A DNA stretch of 64,000 nucleotides from Bacteroidota bacterium (GCA_020403265.1 JADBXZ010000011.1:28531-92530), one strand, 5' to 3'. Shown: positions 17,552 through 27,245, numbered from the stretch's first letter. Numbers and translations are program-made. Notes: a model not told the origin generated them from the sequence alone.

Positions 17552-18522
17552 CCAAATTTTGCGCTTAAATCAAGCATATTACGTATTGGTGCTTTTGCCT
17601 TTTCTATTAATTCGGCTGACATTACTAACTCAGGTTGCTCATATTTTAAAGCTACATAAATTTTTTCCAATGTATTTAATTTCATGTAAGGACAATCGTT
17701 ACAAGCACAATTATTATTAGGTGGAGCAGGAATAAAAGTTTTAGAAGGACTAGCTTTTTGCATTTGATGTAAAATTCCTGTTTCCGTTACTACAATAAAC
17801 TCATCACCATTTTCTGATTTTTTAGTATAATTTAATAAAGCTGTTGTGCTTCCAATAAAATCAGCTTGTTCCAATAAAGGAGCCTCACACTCAGGATGTG
17901 CAATAATTTTAGCTTTTGGATTTTGGTGTTTTAACTTGATTAACTTTTCTAAACTAAAAATTTCATGAACCATACAAGCACCATCCCATAATACCATGTT
18001 TCTACCAGTTTTTTTATTGATGTATGCTCCAAGGTTTTTGTCAGGCGCAAAAATAATAGGTTGACTTTTAGGAAATGATTCTACTATTTGCACAGCATTA
18101 GTACTTGTAACAATTACATCACTTAAAGCCTTAATTTCGGCTGTACAATTTATATATGAAAGTACAACATGATTAGGATGCTTGGCTTTAAATTCAGCAA
18201 ACCGATCCGGTGGACAAGAATCAGCTAAACTACATCCGGCCTTTAAATCCGGAATCAACACTTTTTTACTTGGATTTAAAATTTTAGCCGTTTCAGCCAT
18301 AAAATGTACACCAGCAAATAAAATGATCTCGGCTTTTGTTTTTTCTGCTTGTTGCGCCAACCCTAAACTGTCTCCAATATAGTCCGCAATATCTTGAATA
18401 TCAGGATTTTGATAATAATGGGCTAACAATACAGCCCGCTTTTCTTTTTTAAGATAGTTTATTTCTTTCACTAAATCAAGTGCCGGATCAATCTCAACTT
18501 CTAAATATCCTTTATATAACAT
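17545..18522 (-). CDS. nadA: Quinolinate synthase A
   Basis: The 325-residue enzyme condenses iminoaspartate with dihydroxyacetone phosphate to quinolinate in de novo NAD synthesis. Seen in sequence: [19 protein letters not shown] near the N-terminus, [24 protein letters not shown] (C97), DGACMVHE (C183) and a C-terminal [10 protein letters not shown] cluster (C272/C274/C277). Three of these cysteines ligate the oxygen-sensitive [4Fe-4S] cluster. Length and motifs are complete. nadB and nadC are not in the window. Its 3' end overlaps the promoter of the next operon. Confidence 0.95.
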   Translation of the reverse strand: MLYKGYLEVEIDPALDLVKEINYLKKEKRAVLLAHYYQNPDIQDIADYIGDSLGLAQQAEKTKAEIILFAGVHFMAETAKILNPSKKVLIPDLKAGCSLADSCPPDRFAEFKAKHPNHVVLSYINCTAEIKALSDVIVTSTNAVQIVESFPKSQPIIFAPDKNLGAYINKKTGRNMVLWDGACMVHEIFSLEKLIKLKHQNPKAKIIAHPECEAPLLEQADFIGSTTALLNYTKKSENGDEFIVVTETGILHQMQKASPSKTFIPAPPNNNCACNDCPYMKLNTLEKIYVALKYEQPELVMSAELIEKAKAPIRNMLDLSAKFGL

Positions 18523-19016
18523 ATAATTACTTTTTTTAAAAATTTAAATTATGTATTAATATATATAGCTTGTTAATAGTGTTAATTAATTTATTTTATT
18601 TTAATAGGATTATAACTAATTAACGTGTTGTAACAACTAATGAACAAAAGTACAAAATTAAGTAGTTGAATATCAGTAATGATATCTAAAATTAACATCT
18701 ATTAAACAGTTTAAATGTTTATAAGAATAATAGAGTTTAAGTTGTTTAAAACCTAAAATAAACGTGAATAATTAGCATCAATTAATTATAAAATCATTTG
18801 TTAAGTTCGATTTATTTAATAAGCCGTTAACATTTTAATAATGGGTTAATTATCTATTGTTATTTTATTAACATACTATTATTCTATTAACATACTTAAT
18901 GTTCATTACTTACATTAATTTTTGTTCATTATCAGTTGGTTAGTTTATTAGTGTTAATTAACGTTGATTACTATTTTTACACAAATTACCATTTTAACGT
19001 TATCAATTTAAAAATT
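18523..19016. other. 494-bp extremely AT-rich intergenic region with repeated TTAAC/GTTAA words
   Basis: The divergent spacer between nadA and rpiB is mostly A and T. It contains at least ten GTTAA or TTAAC words on either strand. TAGTGTTAATTAA occurs twice (18577-18589 and 18949-18961), and TATTAACATACT twice (18866-18877 and 18885-18896, 19 bp apart). One TTATTAACA (18865-18873) is a single mismatch from the DnaA box TTATNCACA. It could be a regulatory region, a DNA-unwinding element or simply relaxed spacer. No RNA gene or ORF is credible. Confidence 0.5.
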
Positions 19017-19451
19017 ATGAGTATTAAAATTGCCATTGGAAGTGATCATGCAGGATTTGAGTTGAAACAACAATTAATTAACTATACACAAACTATTAAT
19101 GTTGTGTTAATTGATAAAGGTTGTTATTCTTTAGAGCGTGCCGATTATCCTGATTTTGGTCATGCTGTTGCAAATGCAATAATTAATAAGGAAGCTGATT
19201 TTGGTATTTTAATTTGTGGCAGTGGTAATGGTATTAATATGAGTGCGAATAAACATAAAGGTATTAGAGCTGCATTATGCTGGAACGAAGAAATTGCTAT
19301 TTTAGCAAAACAACACAACAATGCCAATATTTTAACTTTACCCGGAAGGTATATAAGTTATGAAGAAGCTGTAAAATGTGTAAAAGCATTTATAAATGAG
19401 AAATTTGAAGGAGGAAGACATACTGATAGAATTAATAAAATTGATTTATAA
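19017..19451 (+). CDS. rpiB: Ribose-5-phosphate isomerase B
   Basis: From the ATG at 19017 the 144-residue enzyme has the RpiB/LacA-LacB signature: IAIGSDHAGFELKQ at the N-terminus, YPDFGHAVA, and the active-site loop ILICGSGNGINMSANK, with the catalytic Cys67. It interconverts ribose 5-phosphate and ribulose 5-phosphate in the pentose phosphate pathway. An in-frame upstream start at 18936 would add a non-conserved, AT-driven hydrophobic leader and is rejected. The next gene starts 9 bp after the stop. Confidence 0.93.
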   Translation: MSIKIAIGSDHAGFELKQQLINYTQTINVVLIDKGCYSLERADYPDFGHAVANAIINKEADFGILICGSGNGINMSANKHKGIRAALCWNEEIAILAKQHNNANILTLPGRYISYEEAVKCVKAFINEKFEGGRHTDRINKIDL

Positions 19452-19460
19452 AAAATAGAT

Positions 19461-19988
19461 ATGAAAAAAATAGCAATTATTATGTTAAGCGTTTTGTATA
19501 TACAAATGGCAGCGCAAAACGGAAAAATATTTCCAACAATTATTGGCGAAACATTAGATGGTAAAGCCATAAGCTTACCAATTAAAAATAACAAAAAAAC
19601 AATTGTTGCTTGGGTTTTTAGCAGAAGTGCTGAAGATGAGTTAAAGAAATGGTTAAATCCGCTTTACAGTACGTTTATGGATAAACCAAAAGGTAAACCG
19701 GCTTTTGGACAAACTGTTTACGATGTTAATTTTGTTTTTATTCCTTTAATTGGTGGATTAAAAAAAATAAGAGAAGATTTTAAAGCTACCACAGATAAAG
19801 GCTTTTGGCCTTATATTATGGACACTGATAAATTTGATATGAAACTACAAGCCGATCTATTAGGAATAAAAGATAAAAGCGTACCGTATATAATGGTTTT
19901 GGATAAAGACGGAAAAATTATTGATACGCAAAGCGGTAAGTACAACGAGGATAAGGAAGAGAAGATAGAAGAGGCCGTAGACGAATAA
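19461..19988 (+). CDS. Exported thioredoxin-fold protein without CxxC
   Basis: The 175-residue protein has a signal peptide (MKKIAIIMLSVLYIQMAAQ). A thioredoxin-like domain follows, with KTIVAWVFSRSAEDELKKWL, FVFIPLIGGLKKIREDF and a C-terminal VPYIMVLDKDGKII, where the cis-Pro loop region is recognisable. At the position of the redox CxxC it has SRSAE, so it is unlikely to be an oxidoreductase; a chaperone or scaffold role like other redox-inactive relatives is possible. It follows rpiB by 9 bp and precedes the PorP/SprF pair. Confidence 0.65.
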   Translation: MKKIAIIMLSVLYIQMAAQNGKIFPTIIGETLDGKAISLPIKNNKKTIVAWVFSRSAEDELKKWLNPLYSTFMDKPKGKPAFGQTVYDVNFVFIPLIGGLKKIREDFKATTDKGFWPYIMDTDKFDMKLQADLLGIKDKSVPYIMVLDKDGKIIDTQSGKYNEDKEEKIEEAVDE

Positions 19989-20024
19989 ATTTCAGTCTAT
20001 TTTTTGAATTAAAGTGTTTTTTCA

Positions 20025-20044
20025 TTACCTTTAATTAAAGGTAA
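20025..20044. promoter_or_regulatory. 20-bp perfect palindrome before PorP/SprF gene
   Basis: TTACCTTTAATTAAAGGTAA is identical to its reverse complement and ends one base before the ATG at 20046. Each half contains TACCTTTA, one base off the -7 element TAnnTTTG. It could be an operator, a promoter with dyad symmetry, or an mRNA hairpin that hides the start. Confidence 0.45.
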
Positions 20045-20045
20045 G

Positions 20046-20969
20046 ATGAAAAAATTATTGTTATTTATATTAGGTTTTGGTAAACTCTGTAATGCTCAAG
20101 ACATTTATTTTTTAAATCCGTTTATAACAGCTAATTACTTAAACCCAAGCTTAGCGGGTCATCAAAACGTTAATAAATTATCTGCGGCTTATTTAAACAT
20201 GTATCCAAATTTAAGCGGTACAACGGTTACCTATTTTTTGAATGTAGAAACAAAGTTGTATAATAAATTGGGTATTGCGGCTAATTTAATCTCTGATGAT
20301 ATGGCTAGAGGCACCATGCAAGCCAACCAATATATTTTAATGTTAAACTATAATTTTAAATTAAACAACAGCTTTACACTAACACCAGGTTTTAAGTTTA
20401 GTCAGTTAGAAAATAAAATTGATTTAACTAAACTTAATTTTGGAGATGCTATAAACATGCGTAATGCCGAAGTATGGAGTCAACCGCAGCCTTTAACTTT
20501 TGCAACTCGTTTATACAACTATAGTTTTACAGGTTCATTATTATTTGGACATAAAGCATTCAATTTTGGTGCATTATTAAATCAATTTAATGAGCCTGAA
20601 ATAGGTATGATTAATTTTGATTTAAAACAACAACGCAGGTTAACTTTGCATAGTATGGTAAAGTTACCTATAGAAAAACAGACACTTAATTTATTTTTTA
20701 GATATGATAGACAAGGAAATTTTAATAAGACGCAATTAGCGGCTTATATGCGCTTATTTGAACACTACCAAATTGGTCTAGGTTTTAATTCGTTTGATAA
20801 TTATACATTACACACTGGTTATGGAAATAAATATTTTCGTATCAATTATAACTATAATTTATCGTTTAGTAAATTATCGGGTAATACAGCTGGGAGTCAC
20901 GAACTAGGAACTGCATTTTATTTTTTGAGTAAAAATAAGAGAAACAGTTTTGATAAGTATTTAGAGTGA
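20046..20969 (+). CDS. PorP/SprF family type IX secretion-associated membrane protein
   Basis: The 307-residue protein has a signal peptide and then the hallmark N-terminal segment DIYFLNPFITANYLNPSLAGHQ. The rest is an all-beta sequence with alternating aromatic residues, consistent with the 12 to 14-strand barrel of the PorP/SprF family. PorP proteins in the outer membrane dock with PorE and with individual secreted cargo. The downstream gene is a paralogue that overlaps by 4 bp. No PorK, L, M or N gene is in the window, so this is likely a cargo-specific or accessory PorP rather than the core one. Confidence 0.85.
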   Translation: MKKLLLFILGFGKLCNAQDIYFLNPFITANYLNPSLAGHQNVNKLSAAYLNMYPNLSGTTVTYFLNVETKLYNKLGIAANLISDDMARGTMQANQYILMLNYNFKLNNSFTLTPGFKFSQLENKIDLTKLNFGDAINMRNAEVWSQPQPLTFATRLYNYSFTGSLLFGHKAFNFGALLNQFNEPEIGMINFDLKQQRRLTLHSMVKLPIEKQTLNLFFRYDRQGNFNKTQLAAYMRLFEHYQIGLGFNSFDNYTLHTGYGNKYFRINYNYNLSFSKLSGNTAGSHELGTAFYFLSKNKRNSFDKYLE

Positions 20970-21886
20970 GAGGAAAAATAAATACAAGCATAATGATTTT
21001 AGTTTTACTTTTTTCTAGTAAAATTTTAGCGCAGGATTTTATTGTTAATCCCATTTATCAAAATTTAGTTAATGTTAATCCTTCTTTTGCAGGCAGCAAT
21101 GGTGGTATGCGCATTCAAACAAATTATTCACAATTGTATATTAATTCTTCGGCACAAGATTATTTGTTTAATTCAACTTCAGATTATAAAATAAAAAAAA
21201 TTAACGCAGGTTTGGGAGTTTCATTTTATCACGAAGATTTATCAAGAGTTTTTAAAAACTTTGGTTGCGGCTTAGTTTACTCACAACAAATAAAATTAAA
21301 TAAACATTTAGTTTTGATACCCGCACTAAAAGCGAGCTACATAGAGCGAACAGCTGATTTGAGTAAGTTGTCTTTTTATAATAATAATATCACATCTCCT
21401 TGGCCTTTAGACTATAAATTAAATAAACGGAGAAATTTTGATTTAACCGGATCTTTATTAGCTCAGCATAAAGGAATGTATATAGGCTTTGTGGTTAATC
21501 ATATTAATCAGCCTGATGTTGGTGTTTTAGGTCCGGAAAAACTATCAATTCATTATACCTTTCATTCTAGTTTCAATATACTATTTAATAAAAGTGTACT
21601 ACAGCTTGGGTTTAGAATTGATAATCAGAATAAATCCGGATCATTAAATATTAATACCAATTTATTATTTATGAAATATTTTGTAATCGGCTTAGGTTAT
21701 ACTACTAACTCATTTTATTACACTAATATTGGTTTTAAACATTCCTGGTTTGGAATTTATTATAATTTCTATTCTAATAAGTCAAAGTTAAGTTCGGTAA
21801 CGAGTTACAACCATATGTTTACTGCAACGTTTAGTTGGTTACAAAAAGAAAGACGGAATAAAACAGTATACTTCGAAGAGTTTTAA
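20966..21886 (+). CDS. PorP/SprF family type IX secretion-associated membrane protein, second copy
   Basis: The 306-residue protein is a diverged tandem paralogue of the preceding gene. It has a signal peptide ending KILAQ, DFIVNPIYQNLVNVNPSFAGSNGGMRIQ, and a shared interior pattern (TGSLLAQHKGMYIGFVVNHINQPDVG against TGSLLFGHKAFNFGALLNQFNEPEIG). The start is taken as GTG 20966, overlapping the previous stop by 4 bp; ATG at 20993 is an alternative. The stop overlaps the convergent radical SAM gene by 4 bp. Confidence 0.83.
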   Translation: MRGKINTSIMILVLLFSSKILAQDFIVNPIYQNLVNVNPSFAGSNGGMRIQTNYSQLYINSSAQDYLFNSTSDYKIKKINAGLGVSFYHEDLSRVFKNFGCGLVYSQQIKLNKHLVLIPALKASYIERTADLSKLSFYNNNITSPWPLDYKLNKRRNFDLTGSLLAQHKGMYIGFVVNHINQPDVGVLGPEKLSIHYTFHSSFNILFNKSVLQLGFRIDNQNKSGSLNINTNLLFMKYFVIGLGYTTNSFYYTNIGFKHSWFGIYYNFYSNKSKLSSVTSYNHMFTATFSWLQKERRNKTVYFEEF

Positions 21887-23538
21887 TAAACGGGTGTGAT
21901 TATATTTTGTTTAATAATTTTAGCCTTTTCTTTCCCGCTGTATTGTATGATTATATGTTTATTTAAAGCAAATTTACTAATTGCTTCTCCGCCTGAATTT
22001 AAAATTGGCAACACAATAAATCTATATTTATGATGATTAAGTTTTAGTTCATCAAGTAACATAAATTTTTCTTTTTTATCAATTTCATTAATTAGCAAAG
22101 GTTTTGGTTTTACTTTGTGGTGTAAGTAATAATCTATTGCTAAAAGCTCCTGTAAAGCAGTATCATTCGGATAATTTAGTTTACAAAATTCGGACGCTAT
22201 TAAATACACATCCTCTAAACTATATTTGTGAAAATCTTTTTTTTCACCAAAAAATTTGCCTAGTCCAAGTAAAAAATCAAAACTACTGTATTTCGAAATT
22301 ACATAACTTAAGGTGTTAATGGTTTTTTTACCATTCCAGTATATTTCAAGGGCATGTTCTAGTTTAACTATATCTGCTAATTCCTCTTCGTTGAGGTATT
22401 TGCTTTTAATTAATTGGTAAGGTGGATTCTGGTCGAACACAAATTCGTGTTGCGCTTTATCACGCATGGTGGTGCCTTTTAAAAATTTAAGAAAGCCAAG
22501 TTGCAATTCCGGAGCTTTAAGTTTAAACACTTCTTCAAAACTGTATTTAATATCATTCCAGTAATCAAGGGGTAAGCCAACGATGAGATCCAAGTGCAAT
22601 TCTACCTTGTCTTGTACTTGTAAAATAATGTTCTTTGTCTTTTCAAAATTTTGTTTTCTGCTTACCTCCAGGTTGGCTGATTGGTTTACGGTTTGTATGC
22701 CAATTTCAAAACGGAATAAATTTTTCGGTACTTTTTCATTAATAAAACGTATAATGTCCGGGTGTAAAATATCCGCAGTAATTTCAAATTGAAATACGTT
22801 TTCCGGACGATGATGTTTCAAAATAAATTCAAAAATGTCGAGGGTAAAATCTTTTTTAATATTAAAAGTTCTGTCCAAAAATTTTATAACTCTGCCATTA
22901 TTCATCAAGTAGAGCAAATGTTCTTTTATCGTTTCAATAGGTAAGTAACGGACCTTATTATCTAAACTGGCTAAGCAAAATTCACACTTATAGGGGCAAC
23001 CACGACTGGTTTCTATATAACAAACCTTATTGTTAAGTTCGTCTGATCCGTCTTCAATATAAGGGTTAATATATTTATAGTTGTTTAAATTAAAATTAGC
23101 CGCGGCTTTGTTTCTTTTTATTTGATGATTTTCTTTATAAACTAAGTTACTAACCTGAGCATAGTTCCCATTACAGTTTAAGAATTCGTTGAAGGCGGTT
23201 TCGCCCTCCCCTTCTATTATAAAGTCAACATACGGTAAGTTAATTACATCGTTGTTTTCATAACTAACCTCTGGGCCCCCCAGTAGAATAAGACAATTTG
23301 GGTTAATCTTTTTAATTAATTCACATACTTGTAAAGTTTGTGTGATGTTCCAGATGTAACAACTAAAAGCAACAACCTCAAAATTTTTGCAAAACTCTGC
23401 TATAGCATCTTTATTTTCTTTTATTGTAAATTCTTTTAAATTTAAGTTATGCTTGTCTTTATATAAATGGTAAAGCAACCTAATTGCAAGATTTAGGTGA
23501 ATATATTTAGCGTTTAAGGTTGAAAGTAGAACCGACAT
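21883..23538 (-). CDS. B12-binding domain radical SAM protein (DUF4080 type)
   Basis: The 551-residue protein has an N-terminal cobalamin-binding Rossmann domain (about 1-140) with VVAFSCYIWNITQ and LILLGGPEVSYEN. A radical SAM TIM barrel carries C181-x3-C185-x2-C188 (RGCPYKCEFC) for the [4Fe-4S] cluster. The C-terminal 200 residues match the DUF4080 extension of this Bacteroidota/Firmicutes group, with a GKFFGEKKDFHKYS segment. The substrate is unknown; relatives methylate or rearrange small molecules or lipids. It stands alone. Confidence 0.88.
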   Translation of the reverse strand: MSVLLSTLNAKYIHLNLAIRLLYHLYKDKHNLNLKEFTIKENKDAIAEFCKNFEVVAFSCYIWNITQTLQVCELIKKINPNCLILLGGPEVSYENNDVINLPYVDFIIEGEGETAFNEFLNCNGNYAQVSNLVYKENHQIKRNKAAANFNLNNYKYINPYIEDGSDELNNKVCYIETSRGCPYKCEFCLASLDNKVRYLPIETIKEHLLYLMNNGRVIKFLDRTFNIKKDFTLDIFEFILKHHRPENVFQFEITADILHPDIIRFINEKVPKNLFRFEIGIQTVNQSANLEVSRKQNFEKTKNIILQVQDKVELHLDLIVGLPLDYWNDIKYSFEEVFKLKAPELQLGFLKFLKGTTMRDKAQHEFVFDQNPPYQLIKSKYLNEEELADIVKLEHALEIYWNGKKTINTLSYVISKYSSFDFLLGLGKFFGEKKDFHKYSLEDVYLIASEFCKLNYPNDTALQELLAIDYYLHHKVKPKPLLINEIDKKEKFMLLDELKLNHHKYRFIVLPILNSGGEAISKFALNKHIIIQYSGKEKAKIIKQNIITPVY

Positions 23539-23703
23539 TGTTGGTTAAAGGTATTAATAAATTATTGATGTTTTGTTTATTTTATAAAGCCTTTAAGGTT
23601 CTTCACTAAATGTAATTATAATTTTTATCCATTTTTATTAATTTGAGTTAGTAAGTTAAACTAATTATTGAGTGAATTTTTTTACAGCTAAAGTTTTAAT
23701 AGA

Positions 23704-23711
23704 TATTTTTG
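23704..23711 (+). promoter_or_regulatory. Bacteroidota -7 element TATTTTTG
   Basis: A perfect TAnnTTTG match ending 7 nt before the ATG at 23719. No clear -33 TTTG. Confidence 0.45.
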
Positions 23712-23718
23712 GCAAAAT

Positions 23719-24612
23719 ATGAAAAAATTATATACTCTTATTATTGCTTTAATAGCATTTAATTTTCTGAATAGTCAAAGTGGCGTTACAAATTTTGATT
23801 TTGAAAACACCGCTTCATACATTGGAGGCTGTGCTGCCGGAACTATTATGCCTGTTGGTTTTGGGGGTCAGGTATGTAAAACAAATGGACCACCGCTTTC
23901 CATACCGCTTTATACATTACCGGTTGTTGCTCAAAGTGGCACAGCATATGTTACAGTTAATTCAACTGTACAAACTTGTGGAATGATTGATTTAGGTACC
24001 AGCCCTAATAAAACTAATCCCGCTTCTCCTGGAATGGGATTACCTTATACCCTAAAACCAACGTCTTTTTGCGCATATTATCGCACATCCAATATGATTG
24101 CAAATGATAGTGCGTTTATTATAGTTCACTTAAGTAAAAATGGTATAAACATAGGTAGTGGCAAATACATAATTAATGCTAATCAATCTGTATGGACTAA
24201 TGTATGCGCGCCTATAACTTATACTGGAAATTTAACACCAGATACACTAAAAGTAAGGTTTACTCCAATAAAATTGTTTTCCGGCCTGACTAATATAAAT
24301 TTTACTAGCGGAAGCAATATGTTTTTAGACATCGATAATTTTACTTTACTGACTAGTACGGATTTAAATAGCGAAATTAACGCTGATAATATTACAATTT
24401 TACCAAATCCGGCAAATCAGTTTATTATGATTAGAGTAAATAGTCCTAATGCCTATGATTATTCCATTTCAAATGCTTTAGGTAAAGTAATTATTAATAG
24501 TTCAGGTGTAGGAGACATAAAAATAAATTTAAATGAATTTAATACAGGTATTTATTTCGTAACAGTAAAATTAGATAATCAGAACTTGTTTAAAAAATTA
24601 ATAGTAGAATAG
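23719..24612 (+). CDS. T9SS type A sorting-domain secreted protein
   Basis: The 297-residue protein has a signal peptide (MKKLYTLIIALIAFNFLNSQ), a beta-sandwich-like body of about 190 residues (GVTNFDFENTASYIGGC onward, perhaps carbohydrate-binding) and a C-terminal type A sorting domain. The latter begins ITILPNPANQFIMIRV, continues YSISNALGKVII and ends GIYFVTVKLDNQNLFKKLIVE. That domain routes proteins through the type IX secretion system for surface attachment or release. No catalytic motif is evident. The nearby PorP/SprF genes could serve in its export, but this is inference. Confidence 0.83.
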   Translation: MKKLYTLIIALIAFNFLNSQSGVTNFDFENTASYIGGCAAGTIMPVGFGGQVCKTNGPPLSIPLYTLPVVAQSGTAYVTVNSTVQTCGMIDLGTSPNKTNPASPGMGLPYTLKPTSFCAYYRTSNMIANDSAFIIVHLSKNGINIGSGKYIINANQSVWTNVCAPITYTGNLTPDTLKVRFTPIKLFSGLTNINFTSGSNMFLDIDNFTLLTSTDLNSEINADNITILPNPANQFIMIRVNSPNAYDYSISNALGKVIINSSGVGDIKINLNEFNTGIYFVTVKLDNQNLFKKLIVE

Positions 24613-24872
24613 AACATTATTACTATACTAATAGTTAAAAAGAATTTTTCTTATGTAAAGGTTTCTGGAAGTATTAGGTATATCATCATTTGCTATTCTA
24701 ACAAACTTCTAACTAGTTCTTTTATACATTTTAAAAACCTTTCGTTTCATGTTAAAGCTATACGGTTTTGTTTACTTAAGAAGAGAGTCTAAAAATATTT
24801 TTGTTTTTCTTTAAATCCTTTTACTAGATTTTTAACTTTTTTGTACTTCAAGGTTTTTAACTACGATAATTA

Positions 24873-24915
24873 AACCCAGATTATGCAGTAGAATTTCTAA
24901 TGCATAATCTGGGTT
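24873..24915. repeat. Palindromic repeat copy 1 (15-bp perfect arms)
   Basis: AACCCAGATTATGCA (24873-24887) pairs perfectly with TGCATAATCTGGGTT (24901-24915) around a 13-nt loop. A related, less perfect structure lies at 33642-33700 and shares the AACCCA, ATGCAGT, TTCTAATGCATAA and TGG-TT blocks, so this is a dispersed element rather than just a terminator. Confidence 0.6.
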
Positions 24916-25214
24916 AAAAACACTAAATCTATTCTTTAACTCTTAATGTGTTTACTCAATGAATGGTAATCAATTCAATAATAGCGGAATTATTTAAACT
25001 CAATTCTAATTTAACGAAACAACGCCTCACACGGTTAGTCAACTAATTCTAAATCTCGTTGATGAATAAATATATCTCAAAAAGAACAAGTTTTAAATTA
25101 TAAAAATAGAAATAGAGGAACTAAAAATGTTGCTTCAAGAAAAGTACAAATAATAGTACATTGTATTATGGTCATTTTAAATTAAACTAACAAGGTTTTT
25201 TATCTTATTATAAT

Positions 25215-25222
25215 TATCTTAG
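25215..25222 (+). promoter_or_regulatory. Variant -7 element TATCTTAG
   Basis: One base off TAnnTTTG, 10 nt before the TTG start of the TPR phosphatase. The identical octamer precedes two other genes in this window (29993-30000 minus, 32156-32163 plus). Confidence 0.35.
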
Positions 25223-25232
25223 TAAAAAAATT

Positions 25233-27215
25233 TTGAAATTTAGACCGTTATATTTTGCTATTCTCATTCTTACGGCTGTGTTTTGTAATTCCCAAAACAG
25301 AATTATTGATTCGTTAATTAATAGGTATAAGCTCAATAATCAAGATACTTTAACGATAATAAAACTGAATGAGTCTTTAATTAATTTTTATAACAATAGT
25401 TTAACAGATAGTGCAGAGTATTATGCAACAAAGGCCTTACGTTTTCATAAAGATGATAATATATACATCGCCCGTACTTATAATGTGGTTGCAAATTGTT
25501 TGTTTCTTAAAGGAGTGTATACGGTTGTTATTAAGAACTATTTAACTGCTTTAAGGATTTACGAAAAGTTTAATTACAAAACAGGAATTGCAAATTGCTT
25601 TAATAATTTAGGAAATGTATATCGTAAGCAAAATTACTTTACTGAGGCTATTTCATTTCACAACAAAGCCTTAAACATAAGATCAACGATGAGAGACACA
25701 GCCAATATAGCGCTGTCTTATAATAATTTGGGAAACGTTTATCAAGCCAAGAAAAACTACGCACAGGCTATTAATTTTTATGAAAAATCGATAATGTTAA
25801 AAAGACAAATGAAGGATACTTTCTCTGTGATGGTTGGTTTAGATAATTTAGGAGGGTTGTACTGCGAGATGGAGAATTGCGAAAAGGCTAAGTCGCTGCT
25901 TTACGAAGCTAATAGCTTAATTAAATTGTTAAACGTAAACACAGAAGATGTTTCAATAAACGAGATAAATTTATGTTATGCGCATTATATTTGTGGCGAC
26001 ATTAAAACTGCTAAGAAGTATGGTTTAAGTGCCGTTAACAGAGCTGAGAAATACCAAGATATTGATACAAGACTTGGCGGTTACAAGCACCTTACAGATA
26101 TTTATACCGCAGAAAGGGATTTTAAGGCAGCTCTGTTTTATTTGGACAAATACAACAGGTTAAAGGATAGCATTTTTAATTTAGATAATACGAAGAAATT
26201 ACTCGCAGAACAGTTTCAGTACAATCTCGATAAGCAAGCTGAGGCTATAAAATTGGAGCAAATTAAAAAGGACGCTGAGGCCAACGTCGAAAAACAAAAA
26301 CAAAAGCAAACCATCTTTTTAATTTCCTGTATCCTGATAATTATGGTTTTGTTTGTGTTCTATGCATTTTGGGCTTATTATAAAAAAGAAAAGGTCAGCA
26401 AACAGGTGATTGCGCAAAACCACCTGATTTCACAAAAACAGAAAGAAATTATTGATAGTATTAATTATGCAAAACGAATCCAGTCTGCTATACTACCTGA
26501 TGATGAAAGTTTCATCGGTCAATTTTCAGATGGATTTGTATATTATCAACCAAAGGATATTGTGAGTGGAGACTTGTATTGGTTTGCAAAAGTAACTACT
26601 ACCACACAGAATCCTTTAAACTTTAAAGTGGTTGCTGTTGCTGATTGCACAGGTCATGGCGTTCCTGGTGCATTTATGAGCATGCTTTCTGTTCAATTAC
26701 TAAATGAAAGCATCAAGAATCCTATGATTAATTCACCGCAAGATCTGTTGCACTATATGAATAACCGTATTTTGACAGATTTGCATAAAAGTCATAATTT
26801 GAAAATAAACGATGGTTTGGATATTGCTGTTGCAGCTATTGATTATAATAATAACGTACTTTATTATTCAGGTGCCAACCGCCCACTGTGGTTATTAAGA
26901 GAAGAAAGAATTATAGAGTATAAAGCAACGAAGGCTGCAATTGGAGGATTAACAGACATCAATCATACTTATGAAAGCAATTCCATAGATTTAATAAAAG
27001 GGGATAAAATTTATTTATTTACAGATGGCATTACGGATCAATTTGGTGGAACTAAAGACAAGAAATTCACAAAATTGAAACTAAAGGAATTGATTGAGCA
27101 GTGTTCAAATTTACCATTGGCTCAACAAAAAGAAGAAATAAAGAGTAAGCTAATGGCTTGGCAAGGAAACACTGAACAAACGGATGATATTTTGATTTTA
27201 GGTTTTGAATTTTAG
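25233..27215 (+). CDS. Exported TPR sensor with PP2C/SpoIIE phosphatase domain
   Basis: The 660-residue protein begins at a TTG with a signal peptide (ending VFCNSQ). A periplasmic TPR array follows (about 40-320, for example NCFNNLGNVYRKQNYFTEAI), then a coiled coil, one membrane helix (about 360-383), the coupling motif SINYAKRIQSAILP (409-422) and a cytoplasmic SpoIIE-type PP2C domain (about 430-660). Metal-binding acidic residues are present: D447 (SGDLYWF), D471 (ADCTGHGVPGAFMS), D598 (LFTDGITD) and D651/652 (QTDDILIL). It should dephosphorylate a serine/threonine phosphoprotein, perhaps an anti-sigma antagonist, in response to a periplasmic signal. It is the only family member here with a phosphatase domain. 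Confidence 0.9.
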   Translation: MKFRPLYFAILILTAVFCNSQNRIIDSLINRYKLNNQDTLTIIKLNESLINFYNNSLTDSAEYYATKALRFHKDDNIYIARTYNVVANCLFLKGVYTVVIKNYLTALRIYEKFNYKTGIANCFNNLGNVYRKQNYFTEAISFHNKALNIRSTMRDTANIALSYNNLGNVYQAKKNYAQAINFYEKSIMLKRQMKDTFSVMVGLDNLGGLYCEMENCEKAKSLLYEANSLIKLLNVNTEDVSINEINLCYAHYICGDIKTAKKYGLSAVNRAEKYQDIDTRLGGYKHLTDIYTAERDFKAALFYLDKYNRLKDSIFNLDNTKKLLAEQFQYNLDKQAEAIKLEQIKKDAEANVEKQKQKQTIFLISCILIIMVLFVFYAFWAYYKKEKVSKQVIAQNHLISQKQKEIIDSINYAKRIQSAILPDDESFIGQFSDGFVYYQPKDIVSGDLYWFAKVTTTTQNPLNFKVVAVADCTGHGVPGAFMSMLSVQLLNESIKNPMINSPQDLLHYMNNRILTDLHKSHNLKINDGLDIAVAAIDYNNNVLYYSGANRPLWLLREERIIEYKATKAAIGGLTDINHTYESNSIDLIKGDKIYLFTDGITDQFGGTKDKKFTKLKLKELIEQCSNLPLAQQKEEIKSKLMAWQGNTEQTDDILILGFEF

Positions 27216-27245
27216 CAACAATGATTACTTATAAATGATTAGTTA

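Larger units (their letters stand above)
24613..25232. other. 620-bp intergenic stretch with one strong inverted repeat
   Basis: No open frame of note, no tRNA and no full promoter consensus except the variant -7 element near its right end. The only structured element is the 15-bp-arm inverted repeat at 24873-24915. Confidence 0.6.

Noticed and set aside
17445..17720. 91-codon plus-strand open frame opposite nadA
   Set aside because: Antisense shadow; it overlaps the nadA C-terminal iron-sulfur motif and the operon promoter.
18936..19016. Upstream extension of rpiB to an in-frame start at 18936
   Set aside because: RpiB homology starts at MSIKIAIGSDHAG; the extra residues are AT-driven and include part of the repeated spacer.
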